64,000 nucleotides of DNA from Microcoleus sp. FACHB-61 (GCA_014695295.1 JACJNY010000059.1:62001-126000), one strand, 5' to 3'. Shown: positions 37,301 to 45,159, numbered from the stretch's first letter. The notes: generated by a model from the sequence alone, not told the origin. Program-made: numbers and translations.

Positions 37301-37974
37301 AGAGCATCAGGTTCTGGGATTGTCAAACGGGTCAATGTTTCCGAACTTGTACCGAACCTAGCAATTCCATATTTTTCTTCTCCACATTTTTTGTCACTTT
37401 CAGTCCCAGCAGTAAAACCCTAGCCAGTAGCAGTTTTGACTGTGTAAAACTATGGGATGTCAGCACTGGCAGTTGCTTAAAAACCTTCACTGGACATACA
37501 AATGAAGTATCTTGGGTTGCCTTTAGTCCGGATGGTCAAATCGTAGCTAGTGCTAGTGCCGATCGAACGTTGAAGTTGTGGGATGTCAATACGGGTAACT
37601 GCATCAAAACATTGACTGGGCATACCAATTGGGTATGGTCAGTTGCCTTTAGCCCAGACCGAAAAACCTTGGTTAGTGGTAGTTCCGATCAAACGGTGAG
37701 GCTATGGGATGTCAGCACTGGAAGATGTATCAGAACTCTCACCGGACATACCCGTCAAATCTACTCAGTCAGTTTTAGTCCAGATGGTCAAACTGTAGCA
37801 AGTGGCTGTGCTGATGAAACGGCAAGGCTGTGGGATGTCAATACGGGTGAGTGCCTAAAAATACTGAAACCACCCCGACTCTACGAAGGCATGAACATCA
37901 CTGGGGTTACAGGTTTAACTGAAGCACAGAAAGCGACGCTAAAAGCTCTCGGCGCGATCGCTCATGGGGAATGA
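34324..37974 (+). CDS. HTH-NB-ARC-WD40 STAND NTPase (module 3)
   Basis: 1216 residues, paralogue of the gene at 28087 with the same order: HTH (1-72), NB-ARC with GMGGIGKT and LLVLDNAE, helical/pentapeptide-like linker, 14 WD40 repeats, tail [20 protein letters not shown]. The HTH/NB-ARC part is nearly identical to its paralogue up to about residue 400. A ~25-residue segment near 440-465 ([20 protein letters not shown]..) differs, and the blades are rearranged. Blade 7 carries an eight-residue insertion (ARSAGYAN) made by a small palindromic repeat. Stop is followed by a short cruG-tail fragment. Confidence 0.95.
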   Translation: MSRSLKVRSDCIQIAKLALKRNGFPSQRAFAEELGLALSTLSRFLTGKTVDYATFVEICGKLALDWRSISDLGDRVLSESVDVESSLLMANRHQDWGEAPDVSAFYGRSDELTTLEQWIVQDNCRLVVLLGMGGIGKTALAAKLAQMLQSGFEYLIWRSLRNAPPVEEILAELIQFLSNQQETNLPTNLDGRILRSIDYLRSSRCLLVLDNAESVLQAGDEVRHSFASRTGRFREGYEGYGELLKCVGETHHNSSLILTSREKPQGITALEGGTLPVRCLQLTGLPSVQGRKIFSAKGSFTASEDEWTSLISRYGGNPLALKIVASGVTEFFDSSISRFLEFLKQGLFIFDDIRDLLERQFQRLSDIEQEIMYWLAINREPVLLEELQEDFVYPILTSELLQALGSLQHRSLIEKNNARFTQQPVVMEYVITRLIEQICKEIIGLKVEGYQVGISNKLANFKPDNLQLFRSYALVKAQAKEYVIETQIRLILQPVIDGLITSFSDSKTLENCLAQILEMLRGKPPLKTGYVSGNIINLLRQLQVDLSGYDFSNLTVWQANLQGINLHNVNCANSDLCQSVFSDILGNVTSLALTPDGKCAATADLYNNIHLWDVQKGKQLLTFQGHTHWVKSVAWSPDSQTLASSSYDHTVKLWDVRTGICLKTYTGHSNIVYSVAFSPDGQILASASADNTVNLWNVTTDSCVRTFTGHTNEIYSVAFSRDGQILASASADSTVKFWDVRKGKSFKTLYGHTNSVYAVAFSPDGQTLASGSADCTVRLWDIRDGQCVKICTGHSSAVTSVAFSPNGQTVVSGSYDKTVKLWDVSTGSCARTFIGHSDRVECVTYARSAGYANSPDGQIVVSGSFDLTIRFWDCQTGKCFKTHTGYNSCVLAVPFSPCGKLLASGNVDTTLRLWDVNTGSCVRTFTGHTKSVIGVAFSPDGKTIASGGADKTLKLWNVNTGKCIKTFTGHTDWVYGVAFSPDGKTLASSGLDQSIRFWDCQTGQCFRTCTEPSNSIFFFSTFFVTFSPSSKTLASSSFDCVKLWDVSTGSCLKTFTGHTNEVSWVAFSPDGQIVASASADRTLKLWDVNTGNCIKTLTGHTNWVWSVAFSPDRKTLVSGSSDQTVRLWDVSTGRCIRTLTGHTRQIYSVSFSPDGQTVASGCADETARLWDVNTGECLKILKPPRLYEGMNITGVTGLTEAQKATLKALGAIAHGE
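36861..36878. repeat. Small palindrome inserted in a WD40 blade
   Basis: GCGTAGCGCAGGCTACGC within a 24-bp insertion between VECVTY and SPDGQ of blade 7. It keeps the reading frame. Similar GCGTAGCGxxGGCTACGC palindromes are dispersed in many cyanobacteria. Confidence 0.85.
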
Positions 37975-38043
37975 ATGGGCGCGATCGCTCGAATTGAAAG
38001 ATGCTGCTTCTGGCGATCGAATCTGGGGCGATTTGTGGCTGTT
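37968..38043 (+). pseudogene. Copy 3 of the cruG 3' region, 5' part only
   Basis: 76 bp matching cruG from 20477 to about 20552 (GAATGAATGGGCGCGATCGC, CTGCTTCTGGCGATCGAATC), joined to the STAND stop exactly as copy 2 is. Homology stops abruptly at 38043. Confidence 0.9.
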
Positions 38044-38090
38044 CTTTTGTGGGATAAGCATCCTGCCCGTCCTCGATATTGCCCCGAATT

Positions 38091-38729
38091 TTACTCAACT
38101 ATCGCTCCATCTAAGCTTGTTTTTCTTAAGTCTGTTCTCGCTAAATTTGCACCTCTTAAGTCAGCACCTGTTAAGCAAACATTGGTTAAATCTGCATAAC
38201 TCAAATCAGCACCTCTGAGATTAGCATCAGATAAATTTGCTCCTGATAAATTCGCCCTCACAAGTTGCGATTTACTCAAGTTACAGCCACTCAAGTTTGC
38301 AGATGGCATCTGTACCGCCATTAAGTTGGCTTTGCTTAAATTAGTGCCGCTGAGGTTAGCCAAATTCAATTTAGCATAACTCAAATCTATGTTTTCCAAG
38401 CAAAGTTCGCTCAATTGCGCGCATCGCAAGTTAGCATTAATAAAAAACCTGTCTCCAATCCCATAACGGCGCAGCAATTCGTCAACTTCCAGCCGAATTA
38501 AAACGGGTTCGCAAGTATTTTGGTAGCACCACGATGTCTCCAGCAAACTAGCGGCTGCTTCAATTGCTACCTTGTCGGATTTAGGGAGGACTAAACTATT
38601 GCACCCATCCCACTCACCGTTGAGCATGAATGCCATCTCAGAAGCTGCTGCACTTGAGTCGCATAGCAAAACGGTTTCTGGTTTGGGTTGCAGCCAGTTC
38701 ATTAAACCGATCGAGCTGTTGTTTTTCAC
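38091..38729 (-). CDS. Pentapeptide-repeat protein
   Basis: 212 residues from a GTG at 38729 (an alternative ATG gives MNWLQ). About 1-95 is a non-repeat domain with KSDKVAIEAAASLLETSWCY; about 100-212 are some 20 pentapeptide repeats A(D/N)LSx (ANLSGANLSDANLRGADLSY), forming a right-handed quadrilateral beta-helix. Such proteins are cytosolic binding or DNA-mimic proteins, or of unknown role. It lies between cruG fragments 3 and 4, so it belongs to the island insertions. Confidence 0.88.
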   Translation of the reverse strand: MKNNSSIGLMNWLQPKPETVLLCDSSAAASEMAFMLNGEWDGCNSLVLPKSDKVAIEAAASLLETSWCYQNTCEPVLIRLEVDELLRRYGIGDRFFINANLRCAQLSELCLENIDLSYAKLNLANLSGTNLSKANLMAVQMPSANLSGCNLSKSQLVRANLSGANLSDANLRGADLSYADLTNVCLTGADLRGANLARTDLRKTSLDGAIVE

Positions 38730-38786
38730 TGTTGATTCAGGATTTGTGCGTGTTTCTTAATTATAGGTAAAAATATTGAAAACAGT

Positions 38787-39332
38787 ATGCACAAATTCGC
38801 TGCGGCTTCAGAGAATGAATTAATTGTGTTTGGTGCAGCCAGACCAGGATACCGCGATGCAGAAATTGCTCGGTGGATTGAATTTATGCAGGGGCATAAT
38901 ATCAAGCAAGTTTGTTGCTTGCTTGCTCAGACCCAACTCATCCGCTACACTGATTTACTGGGAACATATCGGAAAATATTTGGGTGCGATCGAGTTTGCT
39001 GGGCGCCGATTGCAGACTTTGAATTGGTCGATCGCGATATTTTAATCGATCGCATATTGCCATTTTTGGAATCTGCAAATAGCAAAGGCGAACGGGTCGT
39101 AGTTCACTGTTCTGGGGGGGTCGGACGTACAGGACAGGTTTTGGCTGCTTGGTTGGTCAGCGGGCGGGGATTGTCTAACAAACAGGCGATCGCAGCAGTA
39201 AAAAAAACTGGCCGAAATCCCTATGAAGCAGTGATCGTAGCTGGTTTGAAAGGTCGAAACCCCTGGCTAGTCGTTGAAAAACTTAATGCTGTCTTAGATG
39301 ATTGTCGCCTTGCTGCGAGAAAGGATATGTAG
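38787..39332 (+). CDS. Dual-specificity/tyrosine phosphatase family protein
   Basis: 181 residues. P-loop VVHCSGGVGRTGQ gives the C-x5-R active site of cysteine phosphatases (Cys at about 111); the general acid is probably the Asp in WAPIADFELVD. Length and fold match small bacterial DSP-like enzymes, acting on phosphotyrosine, phosphoinositide or other phospho-substrates in the cytosol. The start ATG at 38787 lies 58 bp from the divergent pentapeptide gene. It is placed between cruG fragments, so likely part of the accessory insertion. Confidence 0.88.
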   Translation: MHKFAAASENELIVFGAARPGYRDAEIARWIEFMQGHNIKQVCCLLAQTQLIRYTDLLGTYRKIFGCDRVCWAPIADFELVDRDILIDRILPFLESANSKGERVVVHCSGGVGRTGQVLAAWLVSGRGLSNKQAIAAVKKTGRNPYEAVIVAGLKGRNPWLVVEKLNAVLDDCRLAARKDM

Positions 39333-39361
39333 CCTTTCTCAGTAACATGAGGTGCTCTCGC

Positions 39362-39402
39362 GGGCATAGGGCATAGGGCATAGGCCATAGGGCATAGGGC
39401 AT
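39362..39402. repeat. Heptanucleotide tandem repeat (GGGCATA)
   Basis: About six copies of GGGCATA, one with GGCCATA, in the gap downstream of the phosphatase. Confidence 0.9.
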
Positions 39403-39512
39403 CAGTTGCGAGCGGTGTGTACCTCATTTTATTGAGAACCGCTATATAGCACTATAGCAACTATATATATGTGCCAATTGCGTAAGTCCTAAAAGATTTA
39501 AAAGACTCGGCT

Positions 39513-39608
39513 TCCTACGATCGAACTCAGCCATCGCACAAATGGGTGTTTTGGCTGTCACCGTTAGCCGCCCCGCTGGCATTTTTGCGAATATTAGAAA
39601 ACAAATAA
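39513..39608 (+). pseudogene. Copy 4 of the cruG 3' region, 3' part only
   Basis: Reads SYDRTQPSHKWVFWLSPLAA then PLAFLRILENK and TAA, matching CruG SYDTTGASGKWLFWLSPLADPLAFLRIL. More diverged than copy 2. It may be the original downstream end left after the island formed, or the other half of copy 3 split by the pentapeptide/phosphatase insertion. Confidence 0.85.
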
Positions 39609-39613
39609 CGCAC

Positions 39614-40489
39614 TTACAGCAGCCCAATATCCTTGAAGCAACGGCGCGTTAACTCGATTCTTGCAGCTCCGTCATTATTGTTACGGATGTCAATGTTTGT
39701 AGCAAAAAAGTAAACATTTTTATCCTTTTCTAAATAACCTACATACCAGCCAATTTGAGGCTTTGTTTGTTCTCCGAAATTTGCCCAGCCTGTTTTTGCT
39801 CTAATTGTGTAATCGGGAGTTTGTTCAACAATTATGATGTCTTTAACCATAGAAAGCGATCGCTCAGAAAAGGGTAAGTTATTTTTGTAGAGACGGCGGA
39901 GAAATTGAATTTGCTCGTTGGGTGTGATTCGGAGTTCTCCCTCTAACCAGAATTTGTCAATATCGTCTTTGTTACCGATTTTTTGGTTGCCATAACCGAC
40001 TTTAGCTACCCATTTTTGCATTTGCTCGTGCCCGACTCGGCGGGCGAGAACTTGGTAAAACCAAACGGCGGAAAGTTTCATGGCTTCTCTCATATTCAAG
40101 TCTCGATTCCATGCGGGAATTTGCCTTTGAATTCCATCCCAAGTTAGCACGGCAATCTCATTTGAAATCACTCGTGTTTCTAAGGAAATCAGAGAGTTGA
40201 GAATCTTAAATGTAGATGCAGGTAAAAAAGCTGTCGCGTTACGCTGCGGGTTGTGTTGATAAAGCCGATCGCTATTCAAATCGTAAATCGCGATCGATCC
40301 TTCAACCCCTAGCTGTTGAAAGTGCCGTCCAAAATTCATTGTCTCAGCAACATCTCCTCCCCGTCGTGGAGATTCTTGCACATGAGGTGGCACGGTTAAG
40401 GCTGATTGCGGTGGCCCAACTAAAACAAAAGTAATGCAGCCTAATACAATTAAAATAACAGCGCTCGCACGACGAGATATTCGGTTCAT
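39614..40489 (-). CDS. Class D (OXA-type) beta-lactamase homologue
   Basis: 291 residues from the ATG at 40489 (MNRISRRASAVIL; a TTG seven codons upstream is less likely). N-terminal membrane/signal segment (VILIVLGCITFVLVG). Active-site motifs in order: S-T-F-K (PASTFKILNS), S-A-V (KLSAVWFYQ), Y-G-N (VGYGNQKIG), K-T-G (RAKTGWANF), followed by W-Y-V-G. These are the complete catalytic set of class D serine beta-lactamases, periplasmic or membrane-anchored. Homology extends to BlaR-type sensors, but no zinc-peptidase domain is present. Substrate range cannot be read from sequence. Confidence 0.92.
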   Translation of the reverse strand: MNRISRRASAVILIVLGCITFVLVGPPQSALTVPPHVQESPRRGGDVAETMNFGRHFQQLGVEGSIAIYDLNSDRLYQHNPQRNATAFLPASTFKILNSLISLETRVISNEIAVLTWDGIQRQIPAWNRDLNMREAMKLSAVWFYQVLARRVGHEQMQKWVAKVGYGNQKIGNKDDIDKFWLEGELRITPNEQIQFLRRLYKNNLPFSERSLSMVKDIIIVEQTPDYTIRAKTGWANFGEQTKPQIGWYVGYLEKDKNVYFFATNIDIRNNNDGAARIELTRRCFKDIGLL

Positions 40490-40634
40490 AAACTTCGATA
40501 ATTTAGCCAAATCACAGGCATTAATGTCACAGGGGCGATCGACTTGTAAGGTGCGTCTGACTTACGCTGTGTAAGAAACAATTAAGGTTTGCCCCTGACG
40601 CACCCTACTATATATGTGCCGCGTAATTTCTCAA

Positions 40635-41048
40635 CTATAAAACTGCCATAATAGTTAAGGCGACCAAACAGCTTAACTGAATTACTAAGCTGAAGAACCG
40701 AAACTTTGGATCGAAGCCAGCAATGTGAATCACTGAATGTACAAGCCGAAATAGGATGTAGACCACAATCAGCAAATCTACTGCTGTTCCTGAAACACCC
40801 CTAACGGTTAGAAGGAAAACAACTCCCAAATACAAAGGCAGGTTTTCTATCAAGTTGGATTGTACTCGAAATAGTCGCCAAAGCAAGCTGTCGTCGTTTT
40901 GTGTGCCGAAATCTTTTACAGATCCGCCCGTAGATAGATGCCGCATTCTGACTGCTAGGAGCATAACAACAACTGCGATCGTCCACAAAATGAAAATTGC
41001 TAAACCCCAGAGAGGGAAAGTCATATTTGTCGGTTCAATTTGCATCAT
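40635..41048 (-). CDS. MAPEG family membrane protein
   Basis: 137 residues from the ATG at 41048, preceded by AAGG; a longer frame to 41099 is possible. Four hydrophobic helices: PLWGLAIFILWTIAVVVMLL, NLPLYLGVVFLLTV, TAVDLLIVVYILFRLVHSVI and FFSLVIQLSCLVALTIMAV, with the family pattern RVQSNLIENLP between helices 1 and 2. The MAPEG family includes microsomal glutathione transferases; bacterial members are mostly of unknown substrate. The spacer before the beta-lactamase gene contains a GGTGCGTC/GACGCACC inverted repeat (about 40548-40603). Confidence 0.87.
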   Translation of the reverse strand: MMQIEPTNMTFPLWGLAIFILWTIAVVVMLLAVRMRHLSTGGSVKDFGTQNDDSLLWRLFRVQSNLIENLPLYLGVVFLLTVRGVSGTAVDLLIVVYILFRLVHSVIHIAGFDPKFRFFSLVIQLSCLVALTIMAVL

Positions 41049-41215
41049 CTTTCTACCTTGCGAAACTGCGGCTAAGACTTTAGAAAAGTTATCTATCAAG
41101 ACTCTTCTGGGGTTCTCATTTTTAGCTAAAACAGCTTGAGGATGCTTCTATTCTGAGTGTTTTCCGAAATGGATAGATCGCCTACCAAGCTCAAAGTAGC
41201 ATCTAACTGAGATAT

Positions 41216-41437
41216 TGCACCATTCTCAATTACTTGTTTAGGAACAGGCATCTTGCCTGTTCCACAAGAAAACTCATTCTTTGTGGCACGGGCCGGAGAG
41301 CCCGTTCTTGACAATGGTGCAAGATATCAGATCTAATTTAGGAACAGGCTTTCCGGCCTGTTCCACAAGAAAACTCATTCTTTGTGGAACGGGCCGGAGA
41401 GCCCGTTCTTGACAATGGTGCAAGATATCAGATCTAA
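41216..41437. repeat. Two tandem palindromic dispersed repeats
   Basis: Two copies of the element seen at 7104-7210: TGCACCATTCTC.. at the left, GAACAGGC(T/A)T(T/C)(T/C).. and its complement inside, and CAATGGTGCAAGATATCAGA ending each unit. The units (about 41216-41336 and 41337-41437) share ~95 bp nearly identical, suggesting local duplication. Confidence 0.85.
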
Positions 41438-41451
41438 CCGACAAGCTGAGG

Positions 41452-41916
41452 TTAACTAGAGTGCGATCGCATCTCGTGAGTGTCACTTCCAGCCGCTAGC
41501 AACTGAGCCTTTACAGATGGTTTTCGGCTTGACGATCGCACCATTGTATCGAGCAAGTGTTCGATCGCACCCGGTAGACTCTGGCAAAAACCAGTGTGTA
41601 CCCGCGATGTCTGAACGATCGTGCTGCGGGGTGCTACGAGCCAGTGAAAGCGCTCTCTGTGGGGAAGTTGACCGATCGCGCCAGATTCCTTGCCGCCTGC
41701 ACAAATGATGGGAATGACTGCTAGGTGATTGCGAATCATTTCCAGATCCAACGTTGAGTCGATCGCCATCAAGCGCTGTTCATCAATTTCGATACGGGCT
41801 TCGAGGAATTTTTTCGTACCGCAGGAAACGATCGCCCCCACGTTGATAAACTCCTCGCGCTCAACTTTGGGAACGACGCGGATAATGGCATAATCATAAA
41901 GAAATCGATCGGGCAC
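41452..41916 (-). CDS. DUF3037 family protein
   Basis: 154 residues from a GTG at 41916. LYDYAIIRVVPKVEREEFIN then VGAIVSCGTKKFLEARI, and GPI-type RERFHWLVAPRSTIVQTSRV with VHTGFC, are the DUF3037 pattern. The gene overlaps the upstream HipA-like kinase gene by 23 bp, so the two are translationally coupled. This pairing is one I recognise from many bacteria. The function is unknown; a role as partner or regulator of the kinase is inferred from context. Confidence 0.87.
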   Translation of the reverse strand: MPDRFLYDYAIIRVVPKVEREEFINVGAIVSCGTKKFLEARIEIDEQRLMAIDSTLDLEMIRNHLAVIPIICAGGKESGAIGQLPHRERFHWLVAPRSTIVQTSRVHTGFCQSLPGAIEHLLDTMVRSSSRKPSVKAQLLAAGSDTHEMRSHSS

Positions 41917-42682
41917 TAATCGCTTCCTCCAAAAAAATATGTGGTGATTCTAGCCGATTTAGCAGGTACTCGATATAAGCATCCCGATGTTGGTTGCTAT
42001 CGCTGAAAGGAGAATTTCCCACCAGCCAAGTATCAGGAATTAGTTTAACAATGTTGCGAATGATGTCCGGCGTTAGCCTTTGAGTCATCTTTGAATTTGC
42101 CGCTTCCAGCGTACTGGCAAAACGCAGCAGAACGTGGTCTTTGATTGGCGGAAAACGATCGCGGCTGCGCGAGAGATAATCTTTCCAGGTGTGGTGGAAG
42201 TAGAGGGCTGCACCGTGATCGATCAGCCAAAGCCGGCGGTGCCATACCAGCATATTTGCATTGCGCGACGTGCGATCGATGTTAGTTACAAAAGCATCGA
42301 ACCAGACGATTTCTGAGGCCAAATCCGCATCGGACTTCCCCGCTATCGGGTCAAAAGTGATCGAGCCCGGGAGATAGTCGAGGGCGAGGTTGAGGCCAGC
42401 ACTTGCTCGGATCAAATCTTGAATTTCCGGGTCAGGCTCAGTGCGAGCCAGTTCGGGATCGAGTTCAACAAAGACGAGTTCGGGGATTGGGAGCCCGGAG
42501 GCGCGAGCAATCTCTCCCGCCACTAGCTCGGCGATCAGAGATTTGGCTCCCTGGCCCGCACCGCGAAATTTGAGCACGTACATACCATCATCATCTGCTT
42601 CGACGATCGCCGGCAGCGAGCCGCCCTCCCGCAAAGGAGTGACATATCTGGTAGCAGTGACTGTTCGCAAGCTGGGACTCAT
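41894..42682 (-). CDS. HipA-like kinase family protein
   Basis: 262 residues. Kinase features of the HipA fold: DGMYVLKFRGAGQGAKSLIA (nucleotide loop and Lys), VAGEIARASGLPIPELVFVE, catalytic region FDAFVTNIDRTSRNANML (Asp and Asn) and metal-binding LWLIDHGAALYFH. It lacks the N-terminal HipA subdomain and any HipB antitoxin gene; instead it is coupled to DUF3037. Toxins of the HipA type phosphorylate tRNA synthetases. Whether this stand-alone kinase does so is unknown. Confidence 0.87.
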   Translation of the reverse strand: MSPSLRTVTATRYVTPLREGGSLPAIVEADDDGMYVLKFRGAGQGAKSLIAELVAGEIARASGLPIPELVFVELDPELARTEPDPEIQDLIRASAGLNLALDYLPGSITFDPIAGKSDADLASEIVWFDAFVTNIDRTSRNANMLVWHRRLWLIDHGAALYFHHTWKDYLSRSRDRFPPIKDHVLLRFASTLEAANSKMTQRLTPDIIRNIVKLIPDTWLVGNSPFSDSNQHRDAYIEYLLNRLESPHIFLEEAISARSISL

Positions 42683-43011
42683 GCTATTTTCGATTTCCGA
42701 TTTGAGATTTTCGATGGGAAATCACTGATTTTTTGAGGGTTTGGAGCACGGGCTTACAGTTGGATTCTTTCTTTTAACAGGGACTGATGTTAAGTAGTCT
42801 CTAATTATTTTTGCATCTGTTGGCTATTGCGGGCGATCGAAATCGAGATTTCAAGGGGATTGGGCGATCGACTACAAAGCATTTAATTAGCGCATCGGCA
42901 CCCTGACCGAAAGCATCCAGGATACAAGCCCCCGGATTCATCCGTGGAGAAATAAAAAACCTGTATCCGATAAAACTTGCCCCCCGAATTTATCCGTGGA
43001 GTCAAGGCTTC

Positions 43012-43039
43012 AATCTAAAATCTAAAATCTAAAATCTAA
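43012..43039. repeat. Heptanucleotide tandem repeat (AATCTAA)4
   Basis: Four copies of AATCTAA followed by AATCGATTGAC. With the preceding GTGGAGTCA it resembles, in reverse orientation, the repeat region at 1607-1680. Confidence 0.9.
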
Positions 43040-43060
43040 AATCGATTGACGGAGTATTTC

Positions 43061-43162
43061 GTGTTTCCCAATGTCAAGCTTGTTCTGAATGATTTGTACG
43101 AGATGGAACCCAAACTGCTGTCGGCTGTTGAGGTGGATGTCAAAGGATTAAGAGTTTTTTGA
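43061..43162 (+). CDS. Possible 33-residue peptide or gene fragment
   Basis: GTG start with GGAG 6 nt upstream; reads VFPNVKLVLNDLYEMEPKLL then SAVEVDVKGLRVF and TGA. Protein-like composition, but could be a remnant of a larger gene. Not recognised. Confidence 0.35.
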   Translation: MFPNVKLVLNDLYEMEPKLLSAVEVDVKGLRVF

Positions 43163-43167
43163 GCCTA

Positions 43168-43740
43168 TTAAGAACAGCCTTCTGTATACTCAACTTCAGG
43201 AAGTTTACCCGAACGGAAGCTATCTACACGATTTTTGCTAGTCTCAAAAATTATGCGGTAGTTTTTGTCAGCCACATCTTTAGGGACGAAAGTTAGATAT
43301 TTTCCATTTTCAGGTGGGCGGCTTACATAAGGATGAGGTGTTGCTTTAATTTGCCCGAGATATAAAGATAAAATTCGGTTTTCATTATCCCCTATTCTAG
43401 CTCCTTTGATGGTGGTAATGCGCTTGCTGCTAATATCCACTCTGGCAATGTGACTCTTTGTTACCATAAATCTAATTCCTTTTGGCTCTCCTTTTGGTTG
43501 AACGTAGAAACACTGATACTCGTCAAGATCACCACTCCCACTTCTAATTAATCTAATTCCAGCAGATTTTGACGCTTCATCAACAGTCATACCAACCCGA
43601 ATAGACCCAATTCCATTAATTGCTAGTTTCGAGCGCTCTGTTAGTTTCGCTTGAGCGCTAACTGATGTTACCCAAATCAAAAAAATGACTGCTGTGCCAA
43701 TTAGTAATGTGGCAAACTTTGAACTGTTCAACTTTGGCAT
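43168..43740 (-). CDS. Exported hypothetical protein
   Basis: 190 residues with a signal peptide (LLIGTAVIFLIWVTSVSAQA, cleavage near 30). Mature part INGIGSIRVGMTVDEASKSA resembles the start of BamE/OmlA-like or related secreted domains with a V-G-M-T motif, followed by DLDEYQCFYVQPKGEPKGIR and IKGARIGDNENRILSLY. Two Cys (QCFY and the C-terminal EGCS) may pair. Function unknown; no operon partner. Confidence 0.75.
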   Translation of the reverse strand: MPKLNSSKFATLLIGTAVIFLIWVTSVSAQAKLTERSKLAINGIGSIRVGMTVDEASKSAGIRLIRSGSGDLDEYQCFYVQPKGEPKGIRFMVTKSHIARVDISSKRITTIKGARIGDNENRILSLYLGQIKATPHPYVSRPPENGKYLTFVPKDVADKNYRIIFETSKNRVDSFRSGKLPEVEYTEGCS

Positions 43741-43786
43741 CGAGTGCTATTCCTCCGTGATACAGCGTATTCCAGGTTTGTGAAGT

Positions 43787-43815
43787 GTAGGGACACGGCA
43801 GTGCCGTGTCCCTAC
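43787..43815. repeat. Small palindrome GTAGGGACACGGCA/TGCCGTGTCCCTAC
   Basis: Perfect 14-bp arms. Related copies at 59163-59231; an ACAACATT-type relative at 20867 and 47083. Confidence 0.85.
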
Positions 43816-44032
43816 GGGGAAGCTCACTAGAGGCGGGTGTACTTCATAAATGTGGAATCTGCTGTATCTGTAAACATTTATCTAATTCTGCTGTTATTTG
43901 AATATCCTTCGCCAGTATACTGATTTATTTTGTACTTGTACGCAGGAAATCGTCGGCTGACTTTTGCTCGCTCGATTCTCCCGTTCTGCTTTAGAAATCC
44001 GTTTTTAGGTTGCGGGATGCCGCCCATAGCTT

Positions 44033-44150
44033 ATATCAAATCCGCGCTTCATCGTCGGGCGTAAAATCGAGTCAACAGTCAACACTCAACCATCATTCAG
44101 TTTTTCGACTGACAGTCAACAGTCACGGACGGTGCAACCGGAATTGATAT
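44033..44150. mobile_element. MITE-like element, copy 1 (118 bp)
   Basis: Left end ATATCAAATCCGCGC, right end ..CCGGAATTGATAT; the ends are inverted repeats of about 12 bp. The interior holds TCAACAGTCAACACTCAACC heptamers and a TTTTTCGACTGACAGT segment. A full copy with the same ends lies at 46703-46841; no open frame inside. Confidence 0.75.
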
Positions 44151-44745
44151 TACAGCGAAGACACCATCAATGCTGGTATCTTCGCAGGGTTTTTCTCCGC
44201 GTCCAAGAATCCCCAAGCTATGTTTGTTTGTACGCCATCTTCCCAACGCAAAGACCTTCTTCCTCCTCCCGTCCAATTGTACGAATCAGTGATGCAGGTT
44301 TGTTGGAGTTATAGCTTTTCTGCGCGAAACAGCCAACAGGAAACAGAGGTTGGCTCTACTCTCCCGGCTAGTGCAGGGGCTAGAACAAAGCCCAGTGCTA
44401 GAATGGGTAAGAAAGCAGAGAATTTGTTCGAGTTTTTATTCACAGTTAACATAAGTTCGGGAAGGAAGCGAGTGTCAAGCTTGGCGGATTCTCTTGTCAC
44501 CATGACTAATCTATTACCAAACTTGTTGCCGATCGCCACCAACACCCCAATTTTGGGAGAACCCAACCCAAAACCCAACCCGCCGGCCATGCCCCAAATC
44601 CCGAAGAGTGCGTAGGCGTAAGCCGGGGCGGAGCCATCGCTGCCTCTTGTATGCCCGCAACTGACACCTCATTTGTGGCATTCACCAAGTTAGCCTGAAA
44701 TTAACAGCCGTTTTGTGCAAATGTCCGCTCAATACCCCACTGAAA

Positions 44746-45111
44746 ATGATGAAAGAAGACACCCTCGAAATAGTTGGTTTTCACGCACATATTTACTTCA
44801 ACGCTGATAATCGCGATGCCGCAGCGCGTGTACGAGAAGGATTGAGTCAGTTTGAGGTGCAGCTCGGGCGTTGGCATGACAAACCCATTGGCCCCCACTC
44901 CCAAGCGATGTATCAAGTTGCATTTTTACCCTCGCAATTTGGCAAAGTCGTTCCTTGGTTAATGCTGCATCGCGAGGGGTTAGATATTCTCGTCCATCCC
45001 GAAACAGGCGATGATCTGGCAGACCATACGAAACATTCTTTGTGGCTGGGACAGAAACTAGAGTTGAATGTCGAAGTCCTGCGACCTCGAACAACCAACG
45101 CCAGCTTGTGA
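44746..45111 (+). CDS. DOPA 4,5-dioxygenase family protein
   Basis: 121 residues from the ATG at 44746 (MMKEDTLEIVGFHAHIYFN); an in-frame ATG at 44713 is less likely. Conserved His-rich motifs of the family: HAHIYF near the N-terminus, KPIGPHSQAMYQV in the middle, and HPETGDDLADHTKHSLWLG near the end, which would bind the metal and substrate. Plant and fungal relatives cleave DOPA for betalain synthesis; the bacterial substrate is not known. Single gene, no operon. Confidence 0.9.
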   Translation: MMKEDTLEIVGFHAHIYFNADNRDAAARVREGLSQFEVQLGRWHDKPIGPHSQAMYQVAFLPSQFGKVVPWLMLHREGLDILVHPETGDDLADHTKHSLWLGQKLELNVEVLRPRTTNASL

Positions 45112-45159
45112 TCGATCGCGCGCTAGGCGAAAACGGTGCTCCTGATATCAACTTTGCTA

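Larger units (their letters stand above)
42683..43167. other. Intergenic region with repeats and a small ORF
   Basis: Includes CCGGATTCATCCGTGGAG and CGAATTTATCCGTGGAGTCA (an imperfect direct repeat at about 42932 and 42986), the heptamer repeat at 43012-43039, and a 33-codon frame at 43061-43162. No full gene. Confidence 0.55.
43741..44745. other. 1-kb repeat-rich intergenic region
   Basis: Contains a palindrome (43787-43815) and a MITE-like element (44033-44150). A minus-strand frame at 44309-44452 starts like a signal peptide (MLTVNKNSNKFSAFLPILAL, then GFVLAPALAG) but has only 47 codons and no ribosome site; it may be a remnant. No intact gene seen. Confidence 0.55.

Noticed and set aside
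44309-44615. Overlapping frames on both strands (131 and 93 codons)
   Set aside because: Only a short signal-peptide-like stretch is protein-like; no ribosome site, no conserved motif. Mentioned as a possible remnant only.
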